Below, piece after piece: positions 5,737 to 13,418 of a stretch of 22,156 nt of DNA; within the stretch, counting starts at the first letter, position 1, and each line of letters opens with the position of its first letter. The notes beneath the pieces are model-generated. The model was given only the letters and a program-made list of their open reading frames with translations, made no database searches and was not told where the DNA came from. Source of the stretch: a virus. A program made the position numbers and the translations under genes. The stretch covers positions 1 through 22,156 of IMG/VR virus record IMGVR_UViG_3300042484_001810; one strand, 5' to 3'.

Positions 5737-5770
5737 AGTGCTTGCATTGTTTTATCGTCTAGCCCATACT
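5737..5770 (+). promoter_or_regulatory. Rightward promoter P3 of the recombination operon
   Basis: AGTGCTTGCAT (5737-5747) holds -35 TTGCAT. A 17-base spacer follows, then -10 CATACT (5765-5770). The start would fall near 5777, about 43 bases before the first ATG at 5820. Upstream is an A/T-rich stretch that could act as an UP element. It belongs to the same promoter family as 83-116 and 2358-2391. Confidence 0.6.
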
Positions 5771-5791
5771 TTGTTCACGGTTTGAGAACAA
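5771..5791. promoter_or_regulatory. 21-bp palindrome, candidate operator
   Basis: TTGTTC (5771-5776) and GAACAA (5786-5791) are perfect 6-bp inverted arms separated by nine bases. The site follows directly on the -10 box of P3 and covers the expected start of transcription, the classic place for a repressor to act. The neighbouring Cro/YdaS-like protein is the obvious candidate ligand. As RNA the arms could also form a small 5' hairpin. Confidence 0.5.
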
Positions 5792-5819
5792 GCCGCTTCC
5801 AACCAATAGGATAAAATTT

Positions 5820-6200
5820 ATGCAAGACTTAAATCAACTGTGCCAGACGTACCACGGCATTAAAAATCAGATCAAAATTCTTGACGCACAGGCCGACGAT
5901 TTGGCGTTAAAAATTATCGAATCAACTGGGCACGATCACATCGGACAAAAAACCTATGATGATTTACTCCCAAGTCACAAGTTAACCATAACCACTAAAG
6001 AAAACTATACGCTTGATAAGGCAAAGTTAAACGCAACATGGGATGCGACTCTGCCAATTAATCGGTCATTCTCATACACGTTGCGTGAAAAAGATTACAA
6101 AGCGTTGATTGAAAATGGCGAAGCATCCATCAAAAAGCGCTTGTTTGATGTTGTAACTAGCAAACCAGCGAAGCCAGTTATTAAGTTGGAGAATAAATAA
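5820..6200 (+). CDS. Small coiled-coil protein of phage recombination modules (DUF7173-like)
   Basis: This 126-aa protein is the first gene of the rightward operon. Residues 1-35 look like a helix or coiled coil (QLCQTYHGIKNQIKILDAQA). They are followed by a glycine-containing strand region (GQKTYDDL, HKLTITTKENYTLD) and a segment RSFSYTLREKDYKALI, then VVTSKPAKPVIKLENK at the end. Phage proteins with the same order, ending in V.TKPAKP.VKV, are common just upstream of RecA-like ATPase and SSB genes, and I take this as a member (DUF7173-like, from memory). It is probably an accessory to the Sak4-like ATPase. AGGA lies nine bases before the start, and the stop overlaps the next start codon by one base. 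Confidence 0.75.
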   Translation: MQDLNQLCQTYHGIKNQIKILDAQADDLALKIIESTGHDHIGQKTYDDLLPSHKLTITTKENYTLDKAKLNATWDATLPINRSFSYTLREKDYKALIENGEASIKKRLFDVVTSKPAKPVIKLENK

Positions 6201-6964
6201 TGGATCTTAAAGATCTTATTTCACGACCAAAGATTGAAGCGCCAGCGATAACGATTTTTGGCGAAGGCGGAACGGGTAAAACACTTTTAGGCTCCACATT
6301 CCCAAGTCCAGTTTATATTCGTGCAGAAGACGGATTCGATGTGTTTACAGGGAAAAAGCCTTACGCAATGCCAGTTTTAGAAAATGGAATGGATATTTTC
6401 CCGCAACTTGATGCGCTACTTGAGCAAGAGCACAATTTTAAAAGTCTTATTGTTGATTCTATTACCGCACTAGATAAGCTGTTTGAAAGCCATGTTGTTC
6501 GATCAGATCCAAAGGCAAAAAGCATTACTAGCGCGGCAGGTGGTTATGGAGCTGGGTATTCTGCTGTTGCAGAGCTACACAGTAAAGTAAAAGATAAGTG
6601 CGATAGGCTGCGAAACGAAAAAGGCATGACAATTGTGTTTTTGGGTCATGTTGAAATTGAAAAAATGGATATGCCAGACCAGCCAGACTATAGCCGTTAT
6701 GGAATGCGTATTCATAAAAAGAGCATTGGCTATTACACTGATTTTGTTAGCTTGGTTGGTTTTTTGCGTGAGCGATCTATTGTTAATGCTGAAACAGGAA
6801 AGGCAAAATCATTTGGCGATCGCGTTCTTATTTGCCACAAGGTAGTAAGTAGCATCAGTAAAAACCGATTTGGCATCACGGAAGAAATTGAAGTTCCAGA
6901 GGGATCAAACCCTCTACTGGATATCATTCCGTTTTTCTCAGAACAGACAGCATCAGCTCAATAA
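6200..6964 (+). CDS. Sak4-like RecA-fold ATPase (AAA_24 type)
   Basis: This 254-aa protein has Walker A GEGGTGKT at residues 21-28 and Walker B SLIVDSIT with D86. The fragment PVYIRAEDGFDVF matches the phage AAA_24/Sak4 group. Sak4 proteins are single-strand-DNA-dependent ATPases that anneal or pair DNA in phage recombination. The fold is a minimal RecA core, and the length is normal for the family. The gene lies between the small coiled-coil protein and the SSB-like protein, the usual partner of Sak4, with GGAG eight bases before the ATG. Assignment to this fold is firm; the Sak4 role is inferred from context. Confidence 0.88.
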   Translation: MDLKDLISRPKIEAPAITIFGEGGTGKTLLGSTFPSPVYIRAEDGFDVFTGKKPYAMPVLENGMDIFPQLDALLEQEHNFKSLIVDSITALDKLFESHVVRSDPKAKSITSAAGGYGAGYSAVAELHSKVKDKCDRLRNEKGMTIVFLGHVEIEKMDMPDQPDYSRYGMRIHKKSIGYYTDFVSLVGFLRERSIVNAETGKAKSFGDRVLICHKVVSSISKNRFGITEEIEVPEGSNPLLDIIPFFSEQTASAQ

Positions 6965-6984
6965 CCTAATAGGGAATAAAACAA

Positions 6985-7539
6985 ATGGCTTCATTTTGGA
7001 ATGTAGAGGGCGAAGACGTCCGCGAATCAGAAGTAAAAGAAAATAGCTTTGACAATACGCCAGTTCCAGTTGGCTGGTACGCTGGTATTTTGGATAAAGC
7101 AGAAATTAAAGAAAGCGATTATGGCAAATCAATCAAGCTACAGGCCGATTTAAAGGTTGGAAAAGATATGAAAAAATGCTTCCTGTCATTGAAGTGCTGG
7201 GAAGATGACCCTAAGAAACGTAAACGCGCTATTCAGATGTATTCTTTGTTGTTTAAATCGCTTGGAAAATCGCCGCCTGATGCAGAGCCAGACGATGAAA
7301 TACTATCCCAATTGCTTGGGAAAAAGCTAGGGTTTAAGATTGAAGTCTACGATATGACTGGCGATGACGGGAAACAATTGACTGGTAATTGGCTGTCATT
7401 TGTTGATACGGCAGCGGTTGCTATTGAAAAGGGAAAGGAAAATAAAGGTTTTGTTGCTACAGAAGTTAAGAAGGAAGCGCCAAAGCATCAACAAAAACCA
7501 GCAGCATTTGATGATTTTGACGAAGATATAAAATTCTAA
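6985..7539 (+). CDS. SSB-like single-stranded-DNA-binding protein (DUF669-like)
   Basis: A beta-rich body (residues about 20-140: VPVGWYAGILDKAEIKESDY, SIKLQADLKV, LGFKIEVYDM, LSFV) is followed by a flexible basic/polar linker (KKEAPKHQQKPAA). The C-terminus is acidic, DDFDEDIKF. An acidic tail ending in phenylalanine is the hallmark of SSB and Gp2.5-like proteins and mediates contacts with partner enzymes. The body resembles DUF669 phage proteins rather than a standard bacterial SSB, so the oligonucleotide-binding fold is inferred. Position next to the Sak4-like ATPase supports the role. AGGGA precedes the ATG by about nine bases. Confidence 0.8.
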   Translation: MASFWNVEGEDVRESEVKENSFDNTPVPVGWYAGILDKAEIKESDYGKSIKLQADLKVGKDMKKCFLSLKCWEDDPKKRKRAIQMYSLLFKSLGKSPPDAEPDDEILSQLLGKKLGFKIEVYDMTGDDGKQLTGNWLSFVDTAAVAIEKGKENKGFVATEVKKEAPKHQQKPAAFDDFDEDIKF

Positions 7540-7550
7540 ATAAACCATAC

Positions 7551-7575
7551 ACCCCATTAAATTGGGGTATTTTAT
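7551..7575 (+). terminator. Weak intercistronic hairpin
   Basis: ACCCCA (7551-7556) pairs with TGGGGT (7563-7568) around loop TTAAAT, followed by ATTTTAT. The six-pair stem and poor T-run suggest partial termination or an RNA-processing hairpin between the SSB-like gene and the nuclease gene. This would favour high SSB expression over downstream genes. Confidence 0.35.
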
Positions 7576-7591
7576 CCCAAGGAACTAAAAA

Positions 7592-8524
7592 ATGCTAACA
7601 GCAGAGCGACTGCTAAAAGAAATAGATGATCTTTGGTCAAATGAAAACGAATCAGAGCGCGGATATATTGGCGCTTCTGAAATAGGCCATCATTGCACGC
7701 GTTACCTATGGCTTAAATTTCATCGCGTCACATTTCCAGAAAAGTTTAATCCCCGCATGCTTCGCCTGTTTCGTCGCGGGCATGCCGAAGAAGTGGTATT
7801 GCAGGCGCAACTACAGGCGCTAGGATTTGATGTGGTTGAATCATGCTTAAAGCAAGGGGGTTTTAAACGAGGGTTCTTTGCAGGTCATTGGGACGGGAAA
7901 GTATCGCGCGACGGAAAAACATATACGGTTGAATACAAAACATTTAATGAAAAGCAGTTTAAGCTTTTGTTGATTGATGGAGTTAAAGAAGCCAAGCCAA
8001 GTCATTATGCGCAAGCATGCATTTATGCTAGAGAGCAAAACAGCGATGGAATTATCTATATTGCTGTGTGCAAAAATGACGATAATTTACACATTGAAGT
8101 ATTCCCGCGTGATGATGAACACGCTGAAGCAATGAGTAGAAAAGCAATTGAAGAAGTAGCCAAGCCTTTTCAACTTCCATCCAAGATTGCAAAGACGCCA
8201 GCCGATTACCGGTGCAAGATGTGCAGTAGTTCGTCAATTTGTCACGGACTAGCATCTGCACGCATCGATTGCCGTAATTGTGTACATGCAGATAAAGATA
8301 CAACTACAGGCATATTTAAATGTGAACTTGGCAATAAAGAACTAAAGCCATGTGAAAACCATTCTTTTAATCCGTATATTTTGAAGGATTTATATGGGGT
8401 TAAAATCAATGATGTTGATCAAGAGACAAAAACAATTCACTTTTTACGCAAAGATGGAACTGATTTTTTTGCAGGTAAAAATGGATTATCAAGCGATGAT
8501 GTGTTGCATTTATTGGTAGATTAA
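7592..8524 (+). CDS. PD-(D/E)XK nuclease with Cas4/AddB-like cysteines
   Basis: This 310-aa RecB-family nuclease should resect or trim DNA ends. Visible catalytic elements are H64 in RRGHAEE, D101 in GHWDGKV, E114 and K116 in YTVEYKT, and the QxxxY motif at Q141 and Y145. A cysteine near the N-terminus (C35, in HHCTRYLW) plus CxxCxxxxxC near the C-terminus (C208, C211, C217) match the arrangement that holds a 4Fe-4S cluster in Cas4 and AddB. A second set, C227, C230, C244 and C254, may form a separate zinc site. Residues 255-310 show no known motif. The gene sits between SSB and helicase and starts after AAGGA at normal spacing. Exonuclease activity is likely; direction is unknown. Confidence 0.85.
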   Translation: MLTAERLLKEIDDLWSNENESERGYIGASEIGHHCTRYLWLKFHRVTFPEKFNPRMLRLFRRGHAEEVVLQAQLQALGFDVVESCLKQGGFKRGFFAGHWDGKVSRDGKTYTVEYKTFNEKQFKLLLIDGVKEAKPSHYAQACIYAREQNSDGIIYIAVCKNDDNLHIEVFPRDDEHAEAMSRKAIEEVAKPFQLPSKIAKTPADYRCKMCSSSSICHGLASARIDCRNCVHADKDTTTGIFKCELGNKELKPCENHSFNPYILKDLYGVKINDVDQETKTIHFLRKDGTDFFAGKNGLSSDDVLHLLVD

Positions 8525-8525
8525 A

Positions 8526-10289
8526 ATGGATCTATTTCAAGAAAAAGGCGTGAAGCTTAGGCCACGCTATTATCAGCAAGATTGCTTTGATGAAATTAAG
8601 GTGCATGTACTAAAAAGCGCCGTTCCATCTATTTGCGACCTTGCAACGGGGGCTGGTAAGTCGATTATTATCGCAATGGTTGCTGAGTGGCTGCACAAGG
8701 CAAATAAGCGCGTATTGGTTCTTACTCATAGCTCAGACTTAGTGCGCCAGAACCATGCCAAATATATTGCAACTGGTGCAGATGCGGGTATTTTTAGTGC
8801 AAAACTAGGAAAGAAACAAACCAAGCATCATGTTTTATTTGCTGGCGTACAGTCTGTTGTACGTTCCCTAGATAAGTTTGAATCCGTATCTATGATCGTA
8901 GTTGACGAGGCACATATAGTTAGTGACGAACTAGATACAAGCTACCAAAAAGTATTTTCACATTTTAAATTGCTGAATCCACAAATTAGGATTATTGGGT
9001 TAACTGCCACGCCATCGCGGGGTAAGTATGCGTTAGTACATAAAGACCATTTTTTCAAAAAATGCCTTTATCGTATTGGTACAAAACAGCTTATTGATGA
9101 AGGGTATTTATCCCCAATTACTTATGGCGCTCCAAAGGTGGAGGAATACCAGCTAGCAGGCGTAAAGCTTAATAGCCTAGGTTTTCTTGATCAGAAACAG
9201 GTTGATGCTGCTACCGTTGGACAAGATCGTCTTACGAGAAATATATGCCTTGATATTATGGCTAACATGGAAGTTCAAGGCCGTAATCTTTGCATGATAT
9301 TTGCATCTTCTATCATGCATGCAAAAGAAATACTTAGCTATTTGCCAGCCGATCATTCAGAACTGATTACAGGAGAAACAAGTGATAGAACAGGCATTCT
9401 AGAGCGTGCAAAGTCAGGTGGATTAAAGTATTTGGTTAGTGTAGGCACGCTTACTACCGGCGTGGATTTGCCAATTTGCGATTGTGTGGCATTGCTTAGG
9501 GCCACTGAATCACCAGCGCTTCTCATGCAGATTATTGGTCGTGGTCTTCGACTATCTCCTGAAACTGGAAAGATTGATTGTCTGTTGCTGGACTATGGGC
9601 AAAATATTGAACGTCACGGAGAAGCAGAAGACGACATATTTTCTGTTCTTGAGTCACAAAAGGCTAAAGAGGAATCAGAAGGGCAAGAAAAAATGTGTCC
9701 AGCGTGCAGCCAGTTATCAAGTCTATATTCCCGTAGGTGCAAGAATATGGCGCTAAATGATAGCTACGAAATGGAAGTGTGCAATTATCGTTTTGAGTTT
9801 AAGGTTTGCCCATCTTGCGATACGCAAAATGATTTAACAGCGCGCAATTGCTGGCAGTGCAAGCATGAATTAATAGACCCAAATGATCAACTTACTGTTG
9901 ATCCTCACATGGGTAAAATCGATTCACTAGAGCCGTTTGAGGTTATTAGTACGCTATTAAAGCCACACAAGAAAGATGATAAAACATTGTTGCGTGCTGA
10001 ATACACACTGCAATCTCCATCGGGCGCGACAATTAGTGCAAGCGAATACTTCCACGACCAGCATGAAAGCCCTTGGGTGATGAAAAAGTTTAAAGAATTT
10101 TGCAGTGATATTTCGGCAAGTGGCAATACGGTAGAGGAGGTTTTATCTAGTGAGGATGAACTAAGAGGCCCATCTAGAATTTCAGTAAAGCGAAATGGGA
10201 AATATTGGAATGTAATCAAGCGTTACAAAGGAGAAGCAACACCAGTAACTATTCATAAACAAAATTCATCGTGGCAGGGATTTAAATGA
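8526..10289 (+). CDS. SF2 DEAD/DEAH-box helicase with C-terminal zinc cysteines
   Basis: The 587-aa protein shows the superfamily 2 motif series in order: Q-like start RPRYYQQDC (12-20), motif I ATGAGKS (40-46), motif Ia VLTHSSDLV, motif II DEAH (127-130), motif III TATP (160-163), motif V GTLTTGVDLP (307-316) and motif VI QIIGRGLRLS (335-344). Residues 391-445 hold eight cysteines in pairs (C391/C394, C405, C419, C428/C431, C442/C445), which suggest two zinc sites. This is the RecQ/RadD-like class of phage helicase, probably unwinding replication or recombination intermediates. It starts one base after the stop of the nuclease gene with a weak ribosome site, so translation is probably coupled. 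Confidence 0.92.
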   Translation: MDLFQEKGVKLRPRYYQQDCFDEIKVHVLKSAVPSICDLATGAGKSIIIAMVAEWLHKANKRVLVLTHSSDLVRQNHAKYIATGADAGIFSAKLGKKQTKHHVLFAGVQSVVRSLDKFESVSMIVVDEAHIVSDELDTSYQKVFSHFKLLNPQIRIIGLTATPSRGKYALVHKDHFFKKCLYRIGTKQLIDEGYLSPITYGAPKVEEYQLAGVKLNSLGFLDQKQVDAATVGQDRLTRNICLDIMANMEVQGRNLCMIFASSIMHAKEILSYLPADHSELITGETSDRTGILERAKSGGLKYLVSVGTLTTGVDLPICDCVALLRATESPALLMQIIGRGLRLSPETGKIDCLLLDYGQNIERHGEAEDDIFSVLESQKAKEESEGQEKMCPACSQLSSLYSRRCKNMALNDSYEMEVCNYRFEFKVCPSCDTQNDLTARNCWQCKHELIDPNDQLTVDPHMGKIDSLEPFEVISTLLKPHKKDDKTLLRAEYTLQSPSGATISASEYFHDQHESPWVMKKFKEFCSDISASGNTVEEVLSSEDELRGPSRISVKRNGKYWNVIKRYKGEATPVTIHKQNSSWQGFK

Positions 10290-10636
10290 CAAAAACACCA
10301 ACATGCCCGCTTGAGTCTGATGAGCAAATTATGTTTGTTCAAAAATTCAGGCAGCAATATGTAGGAGTATTAATTCACTCAATACCCAATGGCGGTCTAC
10401 GCCAAGCGCGTGAGGCGTTGCGGCTAAAGAATGAGGGGGTAGTAAAGGGAATTCCTGATTTGTTCATCCCAGAATGGTCGTTATGGGTGGAAATGAAGAG
10501 GCAGAAAGGAAGCTCGCTATCTACCGATCAAAAAGAAATTATTTCCCATTTAGAAGATGTTGGGCACAAAGTTATTGTTGGCTATGGATGGCAAGACGCT
10601 TTGTTAAAAGTTAATCAATTTAAGGAAAATAAATAA
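10286..10636 (+). CDS. VRR-NUC domain nuclease
   Basis: The 116-aa protein is a stand-alone VRR-NUC domain, a PD-(D/E)XK variant. Conserved features are an early glutamate (E13 in SDEQIMF), IPNGG and the following R at about 33-42, D58 in KGIPDLFIP, E69 and K71 in WVEMKRQKG, and Q82 in STDQKE. Members cut branched DNA such as flaps or Holliday junctions, and phage versions often follow a helicase. The ATG overlaps the helicase stop as ATGA. The length is normal for phage members. Confidence 0.9.
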   Translation: MTKTPTCPLESDEQIMFVQKFRQQYVGVLIHSIPNGGLRQAREALRLKNEGVVKGIPDLFIPEWSLWVEMKRQKGSSLSTDQKEIISHLEDVGHKVIVGYGWQDALLKVNQFKENK

Positions 10637-10837
10637 ATGGAATCTATTTCTTTTACAGTAAGTGAGATTACAGATATTGTTAGTGGCGAAGACTGGAAAG
10701 GTGCATTTGCTAGATTATTTCCAGAGCGTGCATCCACGCTGAAAAGTGAAATTTTTGATGATGCGGTAATTGAGGCTGCTGGGCAAGGATGGTCTTTGGA
10801 TATGCATATTTTTGAAGAGGATGAATTAAATGGATAA
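10637..10837 (+). CDS. Small acidic unknown protein (66 aa)
   Basis: Family not recognised. It begins directly after the VRR-NUC stop codon, with AAGGA about ten bases upstream of the ATG. The sequence is acidic (FEEDELNG at the end), with predicted helices at about 6-16 (TVSEITDIVSG) and 35-50 (TLKSEIFDDAVIEAAGQG). It overlaps the next gene by 8 bases. Its position at the end of the recombination operon suggests an accessory role only. Confidence 0.7.
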   Translation: MESISFTVSEITDIVSGEDWKGAFARLFPERASTLKSEIFDDAVIEAAGQGWSLDMHIFEEDELNG

Positions 10838-11051
10838 AATAACATACAAAGACGTGAAATTTAATGTAATCGGTAACTACAATCTAGCAGAAGGATCTGA
10901 TTGCTCTGAGTATGATGTGCATAAAGTTTTCGTTCACGACAGCACAACTGACATCGCCCACCTAATCGACTGCAAAGAATTTCAAGACGCACTAATCAAG
11001 CAGATTGAAGACCATGCAGAAGAGATGAATAATCAACTAGGAATGGAATAA
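10830..11051 (+). CDS. Small unknown protein (73 aa)
   Basis: Family not recognised. Last gene of the rightward operon. The N-terminal half looks beta-rich (ITYKDVKFNVIGNY and YDVHKVFVHDSTTDI). The C-terminal half looks like an amphipathic helix (EFQDALIKQIEDHAEEMNNQL). It overlaps the previous gene by 8 bases. The operon's terminator lies one base after its stop codon. Confidence 0.7.
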   Translation: MDKITYKDVKFNVIGNYNLAEGSDCSEYDVHKVFVHDSTTDIAHLIDCKEFQDALIKQIEDHAEEMNNQLGME

Positions 11052-11052
11052 A

Positions 11053-11077
11053 AAAACCCCTCGTAAAGAGGGGTTTT
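11053..11077. terminator. Bidirectional terminator between convergent operons
   Basis: A 10-bp stem, AAAACCCCTC (11053-11062) with GAGGGGTTTT (11068-11077), encloses loop GTAAA. It is flanked by an A-run on the left and a T-run on the right, so it works on both strands. It ends the rightward operon (last stop at 11051) and the leftward tail operon (last stop at 11082). Confidence 0.92.
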
Positions 11078-11081
11078 GTTT

Positions 11082-13409
11082 TTAAAGGTTATATGAAATA
11101 GAACTTAAATCAAGTTGATTAGAAGTCCACCCAGCCTCCAATTGAATAACGCCTGTTGTAAATATCTTTACCAATACCGAATAAGGTGCGACTAGTGACA
11201 CGCAAACTTTCCGCTGATCGATAGAAGGTCGCAATTCAACTGGTAGTGTGCAAATAGTTTGAGCATTGGCAGTGGGCTGAACCAGACCAGCTAAATAAAC
11301 AATATTCCCGTCCGTTCTAGCGCCCACAAGCGTAGAAGTAGTTACTGGCGCTGTAATTGAGATTGGAGTCAAAACTAGTTTTGATTTTGTCTCAATAGTT
11401 AAATCTGCAACCTCGAACGAAGGTCTTACCAATAGCTCTACACCCATTGAGGAATAATGATTTATACCATTCCCACCATAAGGACCACGCCGCGCCGCGG
11501 TGTTATCCGGCTTACCAAACACATTTTCGTCGGTTAGTGATTTTTTATATCTTCCCTCTGCAGGGTAACCCTCAGAGAAGTAAAAAGATGTAAAAGGGCC
11601 ATTCGACAAATCGGTTTGCCAGCCCAAGATAGGCAAATAACTGCCACCTTGTCTAACAATTCTAAGTACTGCAACTGTCATCCTATCAACTACAAGTAGT
11701 ACAGTATTATCAACAACGCCTATCCCAAACTCAAAGTTGCCAGTTGGCAATGCAACTGTTGTTGTAATGCTAACAGTTGCCCCATCGTCGCTGAATCCTA
11801 GTATCTTGAAGTAGCCTGCCTCGTTGACAACAAACACATTGTCCTCAGCGTCAACCCCTGTTTTGCATGATAGTACTTTTCCAACGGGCCAATTTATGCG
11901 ATTTATTGTTGCCAGAATGCCCCAATCTATAACTGGATTTATACCTGCAAACTTGCTAGCAGTAATTAGATTTCCTGCATACAAAGGGCTTTTTGTATTG
12001 TCATACCCATCACGCATAGCAACATGAGCGCGATTAATGTCAATCAAGCCATATCCGTGCATTTTAGCGTACCCACGGACATATCCAGCTGCTTGATCGC
12101 GCCCCTCTTGAAATACTGGAGCAACATATCCAAAGCCGTCGAGATACGATGTTGATAGCGCAGGTACTGGATTAGTAATAAAAATAATATTTGGAACTTT
12201 AGGCCAGCTAGTAATCTTATTTACAACTGCATTTACTGCACCAGCATTAAATCCGTTAGCATCATTCATACCAAAAGCTAAGAAAATAATATCAGGCGCA
12301 TCATTTTTTACTATATCAAGCCAATCTAGTGCCGTATTGTAATACCAAGCATAGGGAAAGGCAGTTGGTTTAGTGTTAGCATGCAGCCAAGTCTGACCGC
12401 CGATTGACCTGTTCAAAAATTTGAATGTTTTGCTTGGATTCTTTCTAAGCATTTCAGAGCATAGCACCGACCACATATCCGAATTTGTCGTAAAACCATC
12501 TGGCCCGCTTGTGCTGATTGAATCACCCATTAAAACTACGGTAGGATTTTGAATATTGCGCGCTTTCCATAAATGATCCTGAGGAAAAATATCATTTTGC
12601 GGAATAAATGGGGGCAATCCATCGTTTTGAACCAATTTTCTATATAAACCAATTGGTTGAACGCCTGAAAATGTAATTTCAGATCTCTGTCTTGATTCTA
12701 ATGAAGAATCAAAATTGCATAGCTTAGAAAAATGAATTGTTCTTACGTCGTTCGCTAAGCAAACTGGGATTGCAATATCAAGCCTTGAAGAATTAGCGGC
12801 TGCTGTGTTTGTTGGTGAAATTCCCAATCTCTCTGCGTTCACTGTTTCAGTAATTACTTCGGACTCCCATAGTCCTACAGACAAAGAAGCTGCTTTAAAT
12901 GTAGTTATTCCATTGTCAGAGGTAACTCCTGAAGAATTCCATCTAGCAGTAAAAATTCCTCCGTCGCCTGCTGTTGTATAGCTAGATACTTGAACTAATT
13001 GCCCATTAAACAACGGCACTAAAGCACGTAAATCAGGCACATTAGCAACATAAAACAAACCTTTTACATATGACTCATCGGCGCCACTATGGAATACCCA
13101 ATCAGAAGGAACAAATGTCGATGTAGTCGTAAAATTAACCCGCGCAGCGGAGTAATATTTTCCAAGATATAGGACTGTCTGTGATAGCCGAAGCATAGTA
13201 AGCCCAGCAGCAAACTGCACGGGTACTTCGAAATTACTGGCGGCTAAGTGTGCCTGAAAAATATCTTGACGGCCTTTTTCTGTAATTACATTGCTTCCAA
13301 CTCTGTTAATTATTGAAGAATAATCAGAATTGATTATAGTGTCTAAGTCGCTGGCATTACGCACTAAAACGTCAGCGGCGCTTGAGCCTATAGGATCACT
13401 TAAAGGCAT
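11082..13409 (-). CDS. Tail fibre/tailspike with SGNH hydrolase domain
   Basis: The 775-aa protein is last in the tail operon. Residues 1-60 form an attachment-type segment. Residues about 122-185 (VPDLRALVPLFNGQLVQVSS, AGDGGIFTARWN, VGLWES) are the leader module found before enzymatic tailspike domains. Residues about 285-475 are an SGNH/GDSL hydrolase: block I MGDSIST (S297), block II SIGGQTW (G337/G338), block III FGMNDAN (N382), and a final D457...H462 pair (DINRAH). The spacing between D and H is wider than the usual DxxH. Such domains remove acetyl groups from surface polysaccharide. Residues 500-775 are beta-rich, ending in the tip-like segment VVYLAGLVQP-type strands. It probably recognises and deacetylates host O-antigen or capsule. 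Confidence 0.85.
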   Translation of the reverse strand: MPLSDPIGSSAADVLVRNASDLDTIINSDYSSIINRVGSNVITEKGRQDIFQAHLAASNFEVPVQFAAGLTMLRLSQTVLYLGKYYSAARVNFTTTSTFVPSDWVFHSGADESYVKGLFYVANVPDLRALVPLFNGQLVQVSSYTTAGDGGIFTARWNSSGVTSDNGITTFKAASLSVGLWESEVITETVNAERLGISPTNTAAANSSRLDIAIPVCLANDVRTIHFSKLCNFDSSLESRQRSEITFSGVQPIGLYRKLVQNDGLPPFIPQNDIFPQDHLWKARNIQNPTVVLMGDSISTSGPDGFTTNSDMWSVLCSEMLRKNPSKTFKFLNRSIGGQTWLHANTKPTAFPYAWYYNTALDWLDIVKNDAPDIIFLAFGMNDANGFNAGAVNAVVNKITSWPKVPNIIFITNPVPALSTSYLDGFGYVAPVFQEGRDQAAGYVRGYAKMHGYGLIDINRAHVAMRDGYDNTKSPLYAGNLITASKFAGINPVIDWGILATINRINWPVGKVLSCKTGVDAEDNVFVVNEAGYFKILGFSDDGATVSITTTVALPTGNFEFGIGVVDNTVLLVVDRMTVAVLRIVRQGGSYLPILGWQTDLSNGPFTSFYFSEGYPAEGRYKKSLTDENVFGKPDNTAARRGPYGGNGINHYSSMGVELLVRPSFEVADLTIETKSKLVLTPISITAPVTTSTLVGARTDGNIVYLAGLVQPTANAQTICTLPVELRPSIDQRKVCVSLVAPYSVLVKIFTTGVIQLEAGWTSNQLDLSSISYNL

Positions 13410-13418
13410 TGTTTTTCC

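Noticed and set aside
7592-8524. Cas4-like gene as evidence for a phage-encoded CRISPR system
   Set aside because: No repeat array, Cas1 or Cas2 is present; neighbours are recombination genes, and RecB/Cas4-type nucleases are common in such phage operons.
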